This document shows, one piece after another, positions 1 to 8,757 of a stretch of DNA of 64,000 nt (positions are counted from its first letter, which is position 1; every line of letters begins with the position of its first letter). The translations under genes and the position numbers were made by a program. Origin of the DNA: Methylobacterium oryzihabitans (GTDB taxonomy: Bacteria; Pseudomonadota; Alphaproteobacteria; Rhizobiales; Beijerinckiaceae); the NCBI RefSeq assembly GCF_004004555.2, contig NZ_SACP01000012.1:1-64000 (forward strand). Direction: 5' to 3'. Under the pieces are notes generated by a model. It had not been told where the DNA came from. It did not search any database and saw only the letters and a program-made list of their open reading frames with translations.

Positions 1-1
1 C

Positions 2-604
2 GCCCGGGCCGCCCGCGTCGCGCGCCTGCGCGGCCGCGCCGACCTGCCGGCGGGCGACCTCGCCCCGCTCTACCTGCAGGCGGCGCCGGAGCAGCGGGCG
101 GCGATCCGCGCCGCGGTGGCGGCGACCGCGGCGTTGCGGCCGCAGACCCGGCCGCGCGGCGCCCCGGGCCCGTCCCTCGCCGCCTTCGCGGGGCGGGGCG
201 AGCGCGAGCGGTTCGACGCGCTGCTCGGCGAGTCGCTCGGGATTCCGGGGGCGCGCTTCGACCTGTCGTCGCCCGGGCGGCACGACCTGCTCGCCCTGGC
301 GCTGCGGGCCGCCGACGTGTCGGAGGACGATGCGTTCTACGTCTTCCTGCGGCTCGATCCCGTGATCGGCCGCTCGGTCCAGACGGTGTTCGCCCTCGCC
401 CGGCTGTTTCGCGAGACCGAGCCCGCCACCGCCCGCGACCTCGTCGCCTCGATCCTCGGCCACGACTCGGGCCTCAGCCAGGACCCCGTGCGGCGAGGCG
501 GCGAGGCGCACCAGCCCTATCATGGCCCGGCCTCGCCGCGGCTGCGCCCGGCCGCGCCGGTCCTGCGCCCTGCCCTGCCGGAGCGCACCCGGCGGACGTC
601 GTAG
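2..604 (+). CDS. DUF2336-like protein, 3' part only
   Basis: The reading frame is open from the first bases of the window, so the true start lies upstream and only the last 200 residues are present. The visible part is an Ala/Arg/Leu-rich, predominantly helical protein. It has stretches of the kind seen in DUF2336 proteins of alphaproteobacteria, such as DLAPLYLQAAPEQRAAIRAA near the window edge and a DAFYVFLRLDPVIGRSV segment later. DUF2336 proteins have no established enzymatic role. The last 40 residues are Arg/Pro-rich and low complexity. An internal ATG at 116 exists but the upstream codons continue the family-like sequence, so it is not the start. The family assignment is moderate. Confidence 0.6.
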   Translation, partial: ARAARVARLRGRADLPAGDLAPLYLQAAPEQRAAIRAAVAATAALRPQTRPRGAPGPSLAAFAGRGERERFDALLGESLGIPGARFDLSSPGRHDLLALALRAADVSEDDAFYVFLRLDPVIGRSVQTVFALARLFRETEPATARDLVASILGHDSGLSQDPVRRGGEAHQPYHGPASPRLRPAAPVLRPALPERTRRTS

Positions 605-608
605 CCGG

Positions 609-953
609 TTACCCGCCCGCGAGGTCGAGGAAGTGACGCCCCTCGCGGTCGTCGATCTCGACGATCCACAGGTCCGGGTCGAACCGCACCTCGCGGGCGA
701 GGCGGTCCTCGACGTCGGGCGGCAGCGCCTCGCGCATCACCGCCTCGAAGCGGCGCTCGCCGCTGGTCTCGGCGTCGAACAGCGCCTGGGGCGCCGGGCC
801 GTAGAGGTCGGCGCGGCCGTCGAGGCGGTCGACCTTGACGAAGATCGCGCCCGCCTCCGGCGCGCCGCGGCGGCGCTGCACCGCGCTCACCCCCTCGACG
901 CCGCAGCGGCGCAGGTGGGCGGCGACGAAGAAATCCGAACGCAGCCGGGCCAT
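609..953 (-). CDS. DUF1491 family protein
   Basis: A 114-residue protein starting MARLRSDFFVAAHLRR, which matches the start of the alphaproteobacterial DUF1491 family (usual length about 110). The C-terminal half contains the family-typical DLWIVEIDDREGRHFLD segment. Function is unknown. Its ATG overlaps the TGA of the upstream PfpI-like gene (TGATG), so the two are translationally coupled. A longer frame continues upstream without a stop but is only a shadow of the PfpI gene. No signal peptide or membrane segment is seen. Confidence 0.75.
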   Translation of the reverse strand: MARLRSDFFVAAHLRRCGVEGVSAVQRRRGAPEAGAIFVKVDRLDGRADLYGPAPQALFDAETSGERRFEAVMREALPPDVEDRLAREVRFDPDLWIVEIDDREGRHFLDLAGG

Positions 954-1669
954 CAGCGCGCCACCTCGCTGACGTGCCGGCTCGCCCGCTCCTCGCGCAG
1001 CAGCGTCTCGGCGACCCGGCGCGCGACGGCGTCGCGCTTGGCTTGGAACGCCGCGCTCTTGGCGCGCACCGCCTCGACCAGGGCGGGATCGGCCCGCCCC
1101 GGCGAGCCGGAGGCGTAGGGCGGGGCCGGGTCGTACTCCATCGCGAGCTGCACCGCGCGGGCCCGCTCGTCGCCGAACAGCCGCCCGACCACCGCGAGGG
1201 CGAGGTCGAGGCCCGCGGTCACGCCCGCCCCGGTGATGCGGTCGCGGTCGGCCACGACGCGCTCGCGCACCGGCACGACGCCGAAATGCGCGAGCTGGTC
1301 GAGGGACAGCCAGTGGCAGGTGGCGCGGTGCCCGGCGAGCAGCCCGGCCGCCGCCAGCACCAGGGAGCCGGTGCAGACCGAGGCGACGAGCGAGGCGCCC
1401 GCCGCCTGGAGCCGCAGGAAGGCGAGGGTCTCGGCATCCTCCATCAGGTCGATCTGACCCGGCCCGCCGGGGACGAACAGGATGTCGGCGGCCGGGCAGC
1501 CGGCGAAATCGGCGGTCGGCAGCAGGCTCAGGCCGCCGCCGGCGCGGACGGGATCGAGGGTCCTGGCGACGAGGTGCAGGCTCAGCTCCGGCACCCGGGC
1601 CAGGACCTCGAACGGTCCGGTGAGGTCGAGCTGGGTCAGGCCGGGATAGACCAGCATCACGACGTGCAT
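953..1669 (-). CDS. DJ-1/PfpI family protein, isonitrile hydratase-like
   Basis: A 238-residue cytoplasmic protein of the DJ-1/PfpI superfamily. It begins MHVVMLVYPGLTQLDLTGPF, as in isonitrile hydratase (InhA) and the N-terminal domain of GATase-type regulators. The nucleophile elbow carries Cys99 in ASVCTGS, and Asp15 (LTQLDLTG) matches the acid residue needed by isonitrile hydratases. The CHWLSLDQL segment follows in the usual place. Isonitrile hydratases convert isonitriles to N-formamides, but this substrate is only inferred from the family. There is no AraC-type DNA-binding domain at the C terminus. The gene is the first of a two-gene unit with the DUF1491 gene (1-base overlap). Confidence 0.75.
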   Translation of the reverse strand: MHVVMLVYPGLTQLDLTGPFEVLARVPELSLHLVARTLDPVRAGGGLSLLPTADFAGCPAADILFVPGGPGQIDLMEDAETLAFLRLQAAGASLVASVCTGSLVLAAAGLLAGHRATCHWLSLDQLAHFGVVPVRERVVADRDRITGAGVTAGLDLALAVVGRLFGDERARAVQLAMEYDPAPPYASGSPGRADPALVEAVRAKSAAFQAKRDAVARRVAETLLREERASRHVSEVAR

Positions 1670-1705
1670 CGGGGGGCCTCCGGTAGGGCTCTCGGGCCGG
1701 CGCGC

Positions 1706-2638
1706 TCACGCGCCGGCCGGCTCATCCTTCCACAACCACGCCGCGCCGCGAACGCCCGAGGCGTCGCCGTGGCGGCTCTGCCGGATCGGAGTGTCGAAGG
1801 CGTCGGAGAAGACGTGCGGGGCGACGCGGGCCGGCAGCGCCGGATAGATCTCCGCCACGGTCGAGAGCCCGCCGCCGAGCACGATCGCGTCGGGATCGAG
1901 CAGGTTGACCACCGCGGCGATGCCCCGGCCGAGGCGGTCGAGCCAGTCCTCGACGCTGCGGCGCGCCGCCCCGTCGCCCGCCCGCATCGCCGCGACGATC
2001 GCCTCGCCGGTCAGGGCGGCGCCGGTGCGGCGGGCGTGGTCGGCGGCGAGGCCGGGGCCGGAGAGCCAGGTTTCGAGGCAGCCGCGGCGGCCGCAGTAGC
2101 AGGCCGGGCCGGGCGTCTCGTCGGCGCGCGGGCGCGGCAGCGGGTTGTGGCCCCACTCGCCGGCGATGCGGTGGCGGCCCGGCAGCGCCCGGCCATGAAG
2201 CGCGATCCCGGAACCGACGCCGGTGCCGAGGATCACCGCCCAGACGAGGCCGGCCCCCGCCCCGGCGCCGTCGACCGCCTCCGAGACCGCGAGGCAGTTG
2301 GCGTCGTTCTCGATCCGCACCGGACGGCCGAGCACCCGTTCGAGGTCGTCCCCGAACGGCCGGCCGATCAGCCAGGTCGAGTTGGCGTTCTTGACGAGGC
2401 CGGTCGCCGGCGAGACCGCCCCCGGGATGCCGAGGCCGACGCTCCCGGAGCCGCCGGCCTGCGCCTCGAGCGCCGCGACGAGGCCCGCGATGGCGCGCAG
2501 CGTCCCGTCGTAGTCGCCGCGCGGCGTCGGAATCCGGGATTCGGCCCGCACCGCGCCGCCGGGATCGAGGGCGATCCCGGCGATCTTGGTCCCGCCGAGA
2601 TCGATGCCGAGGCGCAGCCCCGCACGTCCGCCGGCCAT
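1706..2638 (-). CDS. ROK family sugar kinase
   Basis: A 310-residue ROK (repressor, ORF, kinase) protein without an N-terminal helix-turn-helix, hence a kinase rather than a repressor. The ATP-binding phosphate-1 motif IDLGGTK is at residues 12-18. The ROK zinc motif is present as CYCGRRGCLE around residue 180, preceded by the GEWGHNP segment that carries a catalytic-site Glu-His. The family phosphorylates hexoses such as fructose, glucose or N-acetylglucosamine; the substrate cannot be told from the sequence. The start lies 4 bases after the dctA stop, so the two are probably co-transcribed. Confidence 0.85.
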   Translation of the reverse strand: MAGGRAGLRLGIDLGGTKIAGIALDPGGAVRAESRIPTPRGDYDGTLRAIAGLVAALEAQAGGSGSVGLGIPGAVSPATGLVKNANSTWLIGRPFGDDLERVLGRPVRIENDANCLAVSEAVDGAGAGAGLVWAVILGTGVGSGIALHGRALPGRHRIAGEWGHNPLPRPRADETPGPACYCGRRGCLETWLSGPGLAADHARRTGAALTGEAIVAAMRAGDGAARRSVEDWLDRLGRGIAAVVNLLDPDAIVLGGGLSTVAEIYPALPARVAPHVFSDAFDTPIRQSRHGDASGVRGAAWLWKDEPAGA

Positions 2639-2642
2639 CGGA

Positions 2643-4022
2643 TCAGCGTGCGGCCGCGACCGGCTTGTCGTCGACCGAGGCCGGGACCGGCTTCTCGTCC
2701 GAGATCTCGGTGCCGATCGCCAGGGGATGCGCCATCACCTCGCGCAGCTTGACCGGGTCGAGCTCGCCCTCCCAGCGGCTGACCACCACGGTGGCGACGC
2801 CGTTGCCGATGAGGTTGGTGAGCGCCCGGCACTCCGACATGAACTTGTCGATGCCGAGGATCAGCGCCATCGCGGCGACCGGGACCGGGTTGCCGGGGAT
2901 CGCGTCGAGGGTCGCGGCCAGGGTGACGAAGCCGGCTCCGGTGACGCCCGAGGCGCCCTTCGAGGTCAGCATCGCCACCAGGATGATGGTGGCGTACTGG
3001 CCGAAGCTGAGATCCGCGCCCACCGCCTGGGCCAGGAACAGCGTCGCCAGCGTCATGTAGATGTTGGTGCCGTCGAGGTTGAACGAGTAGCCGGTCGGGA
3101 TCACGAGGCCGACGACCGAGTCCGAGGCGCCGAGCCGGCGCATCTTCTGCATCATGTGCGGCAGCACGGTCTCGGACGACGAGGTGCCGAGCACGATCAG
3201 CAGTTCATCCTTGATGTAGGCCAGGAACTTGATGATCGAGAAGCCGGAGAACCGGGCGATCGCGCCGAGCACCACGAGGACGAACAGCAGGCTGGTGATG
3301 TAGAAGGTCGCGACCAGCCCGGCGAGGTTGCCGAGCTTGCCGATGCCGTACTGGCCGATGGTGAAGGCCATCGCCCCGAAGGCGCCGATGGGGGCGAGCT
3401 TCACGATCATGCCGATGATGCGGAAGAAGATCTCGCCCGCGACGTCGATGGCGTGGACCGCCGGCTTGCCGCGCTCGCCGAGCCCGGTGATGACGACGCC
3501 CGTCAGGATCGCGACGAGGAGCACCTGGAGCAGGTCGCCGCCGGCAAGCGCGTCGAAGAAGCTCTTCGGGATGATCGCCATGAAGTGCGCGACGGTCGAA
3601 TCGGCCTTGGCCTTGCTGGCGTAGCCGGCCACCGCGGAGGCGTCGAGCTTCGACGGGTCGGCGCCGAAGCCGGCGCCCGGCTGGACGATCTCGCCGACGA
3701 TGACGCCGATCAGCAGCGCCAGCGACGACACCACCTCGAAGTAGACCAGCGCCTTGAGGCCGACGCGGCCGACCTTCTTGAGGTCGCCGATCGACGCAAT
3801 GCCGTGCACGATGGTGCAGAAGATGATCGGCGCGATCATCATCTTGATGAGGGCGATGAAGGCGTCGCCCATCCATTTCATCGACTTGGCCGTGTCGGGC
3901 GCCACGTAGCCGAGCAGGACGCCGAGAGCGATGGCGATGAGGACCTGGATGTAGAGGACCTTGTACCAGGGCTGCGCGGCGGCGGGGGCCGGCGCCGTGG
4001 TGGGGCTGGCAGCGTGTTGCAT
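2643..4022 (-). CDS. dctA: C4-dicarboxylate transporter DctA
   Basis: A 459-residue member of the dicarboxylate/amino acid:cation symporter (DAACS) family. It imports succinate, malate and fumarate with protons or sodium across the inner membrane. The N-terminal transmembrane region ([21 protein letters not shown]), the serine-rich re-entrant loop ([10 protein letters not shown]) and the [16 protein letters not shown] motif of helix 7 are all visible. The second re-entrant hairpin, [12 protein letters not shown], follows. Length is normal for DctA. The 440 bases upstream hold a 24-bp tandem repeat that could be part of its control region. No dctBD two-component pair lies in the window. Confidence 0.93.
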   Translation of the reverse strand: MQHAASPTTAPAPAAAQPWYKVLYIQVLIAIALGVLLGYVAPDTAKSMKWMGDAFIALIKMMIAPIIFCTIVHGIASIGDLKKVGRVGLKALVYFEVVSSLALLIGVIVGEIVQPGAGFGADPSKLDASAVAGYASKAKADSTVAHFMAIIPKSFFDALAGGDLLQVLLVAILTGVVITGLGERGKPAVHAIDVAGEIFFRIIGMIVKLAPIGAFGAMAFTIGQYGIGKLGNLAGLVATFYITSLLFVLVVLGAIARFSGFSIIKFLAYIKDELLIVLGTSSSETVLPHMMQKMRRLGASDSVVGLVIPTGYSFNLDGTNIYMTLATLFLAQAVGADLSFGQYATIILVAMLTSKGASGVTGAGFVTLAATLDAIPGNPVPVAAMALILGIDKFMSECRALTNLIGNGVATVVVSRWEGELDPVKLREVMAHPLAIGTEISDEKPVPASVDDKPVAAAR

Positions 4023-4241
4023 GCGTTTCTCCCGACGAGGGGCGCGGCCCTGGCGGCGGCTGCGGTGCGGCCCGGCCGTTCTGCGGTTCGTTGCGACCGA
4101 GCGAAATCGGCCCGCCCCCGTGCGTCGGGCCGAGGGAGCAGGGGGATGGGAGGCGGTCCGGGCACGGCGATGCCGCCAGCCCGGAGACGCCGGATTCAGG
4201 ACGAGCCGGGCGTTTCGTTCGGTCTGATCATGACCTGCCGC

Positions 4242-4289
4242 GTCGGATTAAAATCGTCAACAGGAGTCGGATTAAAATCGTCATCAGGA
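4242..4289. repeat. Two 24-bp tandem units upstream of dctA
   Basis: Two adjacent 24-base units (4242-4265 and 4266-4289) differ at one base only. Each contains GTCGGATTAAAATCGTCA. They are AT-rich islands in a very GC-rich region, about 220 bases before the dctA start and about 175 bases downstream of the end of the CYTH gene on the same strand. On the dctA strand the unit reads TGACGATTTTAATCCGAC. A direct repeat with near two-turn spacing is typical of a regulator docking site, but no regulator can be named. Apart from this the 4023-4463 interval holds no gene that I can see. Confidence 0.6.
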
Positions 4290-4463
4290 ATCGACGACGG
4301 GTGCTCCTGCGGCAGGTGCCGCCGGCGGACGGGTCCCGTCGGCTCAGGTCTCGCCGGATCCGGCTTCAGGTCATGACCGAAATCGGGCGGTGCCGCCGCC
4401 CCGCCGGGACGGGGCGGCGTTCGGGTGATCGCGGCCGGGGCGCAACCCCGGACGGGCCGGCGC

Positions 4464-5276
4464 TCAGGTCGGCTGGGTGCGGCGGGGGCGGACGGTCCAG
4501 CGCTCGAAGGCGGCGGCGTTGTCGTCCCGGGCGGGGTCGGCGGGTCCCGCCTGGCCGAGCGCCTTCGACAGGCTCTCGATCACGTCGTCGATCCGCGCCT
4601 CGCCGCCGTCGGGCTCCGGTGCCGGGGCAGGCTCGGGGGCCGGGGCGGGCGCCGGCGGGGCGGCGGGGTTGACCGCGAGGCGGCGCATCGCGCCGGCCTT
4701 GCCGGCCTCCTCGGCCCGCGGCGCCGGGGCGGTGTAGCGGCCGAGGCCGTAGCGGGGTTCGAGCAGGTCGAGCACCGCGTCGAGGCCGGCATTGCCGATC
4801 TCGATCGTCGCTGAGGCCGGCACGCCCTGGAGCGCGAGGGAGCGGCCCTCGTAGGCGGCATCCTCGGTCACCTCGGGCCCGAACCACGGCGGCACGGCGA
4901 AGTCGCCGGCCTCGTTCGCCTCGCCGAAGCTCACCGTCACGACGTCGACGGCGCCGGGGGCGACGTAGCGGTCGATCTGGGCCTCGCGGCCGTTCTGGAG
5001 TCCGAGCGCGATGCGGTCGTAGGCCGCCTTGCCGGCGCAGACGTCGAGCAGCGCGTCGCCGTGGGCGCGCGGCACCTCGGTGCGCTCCTCGGTGGCCGGG
5101 CTGCCGGGCTCGCCGGTGACCAGGACGAGGTGGCACTGCGACCCCTCGACCCGAACGAAGGAGGTGCGCCCGGCCTGGGGCGGGAAATAGCCCTCGGTGA
5201 TGCGAACCGCCCCGCGCTCCTTGCGGATCAGCCGAACCAGGGCAGGTGCAACGAGGAAGCGCCGCACGACGGTCAT
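4464..5276 (-). CDS. CYTH-like domain protein with Pro/Ala-rich tail
   Basis: A 270-residue protein. Its first 160 residues look like a divergent CYTH (CyaB/thiamine triphosphatase) domain: an opening VRRFLVAP in place of the canonical ERKFLV, a GYFPP turn, then EERTEVPR where the family has its EExE strand. CYTH enzymes hydrolyse or cyclise triphosphates using acidic residues in a beta tunnel; several of those residues are replaced here, so activity is doubtful. Residues about 195-225 form an Ala/Pro/Glu linker followed by a short helical tail. It stands alone on its strand between dctA and a TetR gene. The family call is tentative. Confidence 0.5.
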   Translation of the reverse strand: MTVVRRFLVAPALVRLIRKERGAVRITEGYFPPQAGRTSFVRVEGSQCHLVLVTGEPGSPATEERTEVPRAHGDALLDVCAGKAAYDRIALGLQNGREAQIDRYVAPGAVDVVTVSFGEANEAGDFAVPPWFGPEVTEDAAYEGRSLALQGVPASATIEIGNAGLDAVLDLLEPRYGLGRYTAPAPRAEEAGKAGAMRRLAVNPAAPPAPAPAPEPAPAPEPDGGEARIDDVIESLSKALGQAGPADPARDDNAAAFERWTVRPRRTQPT

Positions 5277-5388
5277 ACGCTGAGACTCCAGACTTCAGGC
5301 TGCTCCGCGCCACTCGACAGAGGAACGCGACGAAATCAAGACCCTGGCGCGAAATGGCCTGAATTCACAAGCCCCTGATGCCCCTGCG

Positions 5389-6057
5389 TCAGCCGTCCCC
5401 GACCGCCGGGCCGGGAGCGGTCGCGGCGGCGATCAGCGCCGAGGCGGCGGCGGCGAGCGCGCGCGCCGGTCCGCCGGCGCCGAAGATCTGGCCGCTGGTG
5501 AAGGTGCCCTCGATCAGCAGCAGCAGGCCGTCGCCGAGCGCCTCGGGATCGCGCGCGCCGAGCCCGGCGCTGATCCCGGTCAGGCGGGCGCGCACGCCGC
5601 GCTTGTGGGCGAGCGCGGTCAGCCGGGCCGGATGGTCGGGCTCGGGATGCTCGACCAGCGCGTTGCTGAGGCCGCAGCCGCGGTAGTCCGGCCGCGCCGT
5701 GCGCTCGCCGAGGCCGGTCAGGAAGGCCAGCAGCCCGGCCCGTAGGTCGCCCGGATGGGCGGCCAGGCCCGCATCGAGCCGGGCGTGGAAGGCGGCGTCG
5801 AAATCCTCCAGGCAGGCGACCGCGAGAGCGTCCTTCGAGGCGAAGCCGCGATACAGGCTCGGCTTGGTCACCCCGGCCTTGGCGACGATCTCGTCGACGC
5901 CGACCGCCCGGATGCCGCGGCGGTAGAACAGTTCGCGCGCCGCCGCGCGCACCCGCTCGCCGGCCCGCGGGGCGGTCTCGGCCCGGCGCCGGCCCGGCTC
6001 GGCGGCATCCCTGGCCGCGCCGAAGGAGCCCGGATCGACATTGGCCTCGTCCGCCAT
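5389..6057 (-). CDS. TetR family transcriptional regulator
   Basis: A 222-residue TetR-type repressor. After a 30-residue disordered head, the helix-turn-helix spans about residues 33-80 (AARELFYRRGIRAVGVDEIV, then AGVTKPSLYRGFASKDAL). The rest is a ligand-binding helical domain whose ligand is unknown. It is divergent from an MFS transporter gene, with only 68 bases between the two starts and a near-perfect palindrome there. The simplest reading is a repressor controlling itself and the transporter. Confidence 0.85.
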   Translation of the reverse strand: MADEANVDPGSFGAARDAAEPGRRRAETAPRAGERVRAAARELFYRRGIRAVGVDEIVAKAGVTKPSLYRGFASKDALAVACLEDFDAAFHARLDAGLAAHPGDLRAGLLAFLTGLGERTARPDYRGCGLSNALVEHPEPDHPARLTALAHKRGVRARLTGISAGLGARDPEALGDGLLLLIEGTFTSGQIFGAGGPARALAAAASALIAAATAPGPAVGDG

Positions 6058-6070
6058 CGTGGTCCTTGAC

Positions 6071-6096
6071 GATGTTACTGACCGGTACGTAACATC
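6071..6096. promoter_or_regulatory. Palindromic operator between tetR and MFS gene
   Basis: A 26-bp dyad: GATGTTAC and GTAACATC arms (8 bp, perfect) around a central ACCGGT that is itself palindromic and centred on the same axis. Only two base pairs per side (6079-6080 against 6087-6088) break the symmetry. It sits 13 bases before the TetR start and 29 bases before the MFS start, an ideal place for a TetR dimer to block both promoters. Binding by this TetR is inferred from position. Confidence 0.75.
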
Positions 6097-6125
6097 CTAG
6101 CACGATTCGCCGGAGCCCTTCCACC

Positions 6126-7424
6126 ATGACGCAAGCCACGACGACCGGCGGGACGGCACCGTCCCGCCGCCCGTTCGGCCAGAACTACGCCTTCGTGGTG
6201 GTCGGCGTGATCTTCCTGGCGCTCCTTGCGGCGGCGGGCCTGCGGGCGACGCCGGGGGTATTGATCCTGCCGCTGGAGCAGTCCTTCGGCTGGGACCGCG
6301 GCACGATCTCGTTCGCGGCCGGGCTCGGCATCTTCCTGTACGGGCTCGTCGGGCCGTTCGCCGCCGCGGTGATGCAGAGCTTCGGCATCCGCCGCACCCT
6401 GCTCTGCGCCATCGCGCTGATGGCCGGCTCGACGGCGCTGTCCGCCTTCATGAGCGAGCCGTGGCACCTGGTGGCCACCTGGGGCGTGCTGTCGGGCCTC
6501 GGCAGCGGCTGCGTCGCCATCGTGCTCGGCGCCACCGTGGTCAACCGCTGGTTCGCGGTGCGGCGGGGCCTGTTCATGGGGCTGCTCACCGCCAGCACCG
6601 CCACCGGAACGCTGGTGTTCCTGCCCGGCCTCGCGGCGATCGCGCAGGCCGGCGGCTGGAAGCCGGTGGTGCTCACGGTCGCCTGCGTGATGGCGGCGCT
6701 GATCCCCCTCGTCGCCTGGCTGCTGCCGGAGCGCCCGTCCGACATCGGCCTCGTGCCCTACGGCGCGCCGCCCGGCACCGTCGCCGAGCCGCCCCGGCGC
6801 GCCAACCCGTTCCGCGCCGCCATCGACGGGCTGGTGCGGGCGAGCCGCAAGGGCGATTTCTGGCTGCTGTTCGGCGCGTTCTTCATCTGCGGGCTGACCA
6901 CCAACGGGCTGGTGGGCACCCACATGATCTCGTTCTGCGTCGACATGGGCATCCCGGAGGTGCGGGCGGCCGGGGTGCTGGCGCTGATGGGCCTGTTCGA
7001 CCTCGTCGGCACCACCGGCTCGGGCTGGCTCACCGACCGCTACGACCCGCGCAAGCTCCTGTTCGTCTATTACGCCCTGCGCGGCCTGTCGCTGATGGTG
7101 CTGCCCTTCACCGACTTCTCGTTCTACAGCCTGACGATCTTCGCGGTGTTCTACGGCCTCGACTGGATCGCCACGGTGCCGCCGACGGTGCGGCTCGCCA
7201 ACGAGGTGTTCGGCGAGCGCGACGCGCCGATCGTGTTCGGCTGGATCGCCGCCGGCCATCAGCTCGGGGCCGCGACCGCGGCGTTCGGCGCCGGCCTGTC
7301 GCGCACGATCGAGGGCCGCTACCTCGAAGCCTTCGTGCTCGCCGGCGTGACCGCGCTGCTCGCCGCCGTGATGTCGCTGATGGTCCGCCGCACGGCGCGC
7401 GAGCCGGTGCCGGCCGCCGCTTGA
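6126..7424 (+). CDS. MFS transporter
   Basis: A 432-residue major facilitator superfamily permease with about 12 hydrophobic segments and a central loop near residues 205-235. It resembles the monocarboxylate/oxalate-formate antiporter group: a long first helix ending LRATPGVLILPLEQSFGWDRG, and NRWFAVRRGLFMGLLTAS in helix 4-5. These carriers usually move organic acids or are orphan permeases. The substrate is not identifiable here. The gene shares a promoter region and operator with the divergent TetR gene and is probably derepressed by that regulator's ligand. Confidence 0.85.
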   Translation: MTQATTTGGTAPSRRPFGQNYAFVVVGVIFLALLAAAGLRATPGVLILPLEQSFGWDRGTISFAAGLGIFLYGLVGPFAAAVMQSFGIRRTLLCAIALMAGSTALSAFMSEPWHLVATWGVLSGLGSGCVAIVLGATVVNRWFAVRRGLFMGLLTASTATGTLVFLPGLAAIAQAGGWKPVVLTVACVMAALIPLVAWLLPERPSDIGLVPYGAPPGTVAEPPRRANPFRAAIDGLVRASRKGDFWLLFGAFFICGLTTNGLVGTHMISFCVDMGIPEVRAAGVLALMGLFDLVGTTGSGWLTDRYDPRKLLFVYYALRGLSLMVLPFTDFSFYSLTIFAVFYGLDWIATVPPTVRLANEVFGERDAPIVFGWIAAGHQLGAATAAFGAGLSRTIEGRYLEAFVLAGVTALLAAVMSLMVRRTAREPVPAAA

Positions 7425-7480
7425 TCGAACGTCGATCCGTCGACGGTCCGCCCCTCCGGGAGCCGCCGCGGCGATCCGGG

Positions 7481-7688
7481 CCAGGGGAATCGCTTCAGAG
7501 CGATTGCCCTGGTTTCTAGTTTGGCCTCAGGCGCCGGCAGTCACATCCGTGACTTTGGCTTTCGCGCCGCTCTGCGTTCAGGCGGACATTCGTCCGCCTG
7601 AACCCGCTCCGCGGGGCGCTCTTCGCGCCCGCCATGCAGCGTCGCCCTGCGGGCGACCGCAGGACAATCGCTGGAGCGATTGCCCTGG
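7481..7688 (+). repeat. R1 dispersed intergenic element, copy A
   Basis: A 208-bp copy of a repeat found four times in this window. It opens with an imperfect hairpin CCAGGG-gAATCGCT...AGCGATTGCCCTGG and closes with CAATCGCT-ggAGCGATTGCCCTGG. Between them are further stems: AGTCAC-atcc-GTGACT (7539-7554), a 28-nt hairpin with 12-bp arms and loop ATTC (7576-7603, fully paired in this copy), GGGCGC-tcttc-GCGCCC and GTCGCC-ctgc-GGGCGAC. It lies between the convergent MFS and beta-barrel genes, filling most of the 412-base gap; the remainder shows nothing recognisable. Confidence 0.85.
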
Positions 7689-7836
7689 ATCCGGGCCGAT
7701 CCCGTCGGGGCCCCGGCGCGCGGCGGGAGAGGCTCCGGGATCGCCCGGCGCCACCCAGCAATCCCGCTCGCGAACGCGAGCGGGTCCGGCGCGTCGCCGA
7801 CGCGCCGGACCCGACTCCCCGCCTCGCGATCCGGGC

Positions 7837-8676
7837 TCAGTAGATGCCGGGATCGCCGCCGAACCCGCCGAAGGGCAGCGGGCCGAACGCCCAGCGCAGG
7901 CCGATGCGGAACTCGTTGGCCCGGATGTCCTTGATGCGGGTGTTCTGCTGGTAGACGTCGAAGCCGGTGCGCGCCTTGCCGACTTCGAGGTAGCGGTAGC
8001 TCGCGTCCAGGCTCAGCCCGGCGCCGAGCTCGTAGGACAGGCCGGCCATCGCCGCCCAGGCGAGGCTCGTCGAGGAGTGGTTGGCGCGGGTGTCGAAGCC
8101 CTGGAAGCCGATGGCGTAGTTCGGCGCGCCGCTGCCGCATTCGGCGGTCAGGCAGGTCGTGCCGGTCCAGTTGTCGTGGAACCGCTTCCAGGCAACGCCG
8201 ACACCGGCGCCGACATAGGGCGTGAGGCCCCACCACGTGCCGAGATCGGCGTAGACGTTGAACAGGGCCGTCGTCACGTCGAGCTTGCCGGCCTCGGTGT
8301 TGTAGCCCTCGGTGAAGTTGGTCCGCGAGCTGTAGTCGCGGAACCGGCTGCGGCTGCGGGTGTCGGCGGTGACGTCGGCGCGCAGGAACGAGTTGAACCG
8401 GTAGCCGATGCCGCCGCCGAAGCCCTCGGTGGAGCTGAGCCGGAAGCCGGTGAGCGGCGCGCCGGGCGTGCCCGGCAGCGTGTCGTCCTTCGGCTTCAGG
8501 AAGTCGCTGGCCGTGAAGTCGCCGCGCAGGTACCAGCCGGTGCCGATCTCGACCGGCTCGGGCGCCGGCAGCGGCGGCGGCGGCGGCAGGGGCAGCAGGT
8601 CGGCGGCGGAGCCCGGCGCGGCGGCGAGGCTCCAACCGATGAGGGCGGCCGTGAGGCTGAGACGGAACCGGGCCAT
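7837..8676 (-). CDS. Outer membrane beta-barrel protein
   Basis: A 279-residue exported protein: N-terminal signal peptide ending about residue 24 (AAPGSAADL), then a Pro/Leu-rich linker, then a barrel of alternating short strands. It ends in the aromatic-rich style of Omp25/Omp31-like porin-family proteins of Rhizobiales. The phrase GTGWYLRGDFTASDFLKPKD resembles GWYLRGDVGVG of the neighbouring barrel, so the two are paralogues. Two cysteines (TTCLTAECGSG) lie in a probable external loop. Such proteins act as structural or adhesion-related surface proteins. It is 81 bases downstream of the second barrel gene and likely in one unit with it. Confidence 0.8.
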   Translation of the reverse strand: MARFRLSLTAALIGWSLAAAPGSAADLLPLPPPPPLPAPEPVEIGTGWYLRGDFTASDFLKPKDDTLPGTPGAPLTGFRLSSTEGFGGGIGYRFNSFLRADVTADTRSRSRFRDYSSRTNFTEGYNTEAGKLDVTTALFNVYADLGTWWGLTPYVGAGVGVAWKRFHDNWTGTTCLTAECGSGAPNYAIGFQGFDTRANHSSTSLAWAAMAGLSYELGAGLSLDASYRYLEVGKARTGFDVYQQNTRIKDIRANEFRIGLRWAFGPLPFGGFGGDPGIY

Positions 8677-8757
8677 GGGGACGCTCTTCCTGGCCCGGGC
8701 TCGCCGGGCGCTGGCTGTACGGGACGAAGGGGGCCGGCGCCGCCGGGCGCCGGACGC

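Noticed and set aside
974-2752. Long opposite-strand frames across GC-rich genes (for example 974-2752, 23006-26389, 54664-59274)
   Set aside because: They are shadows in GC-rich DNA with Arg/Ala/Gly/Pro-rich products and no family motifs, lying over well-supported genes.
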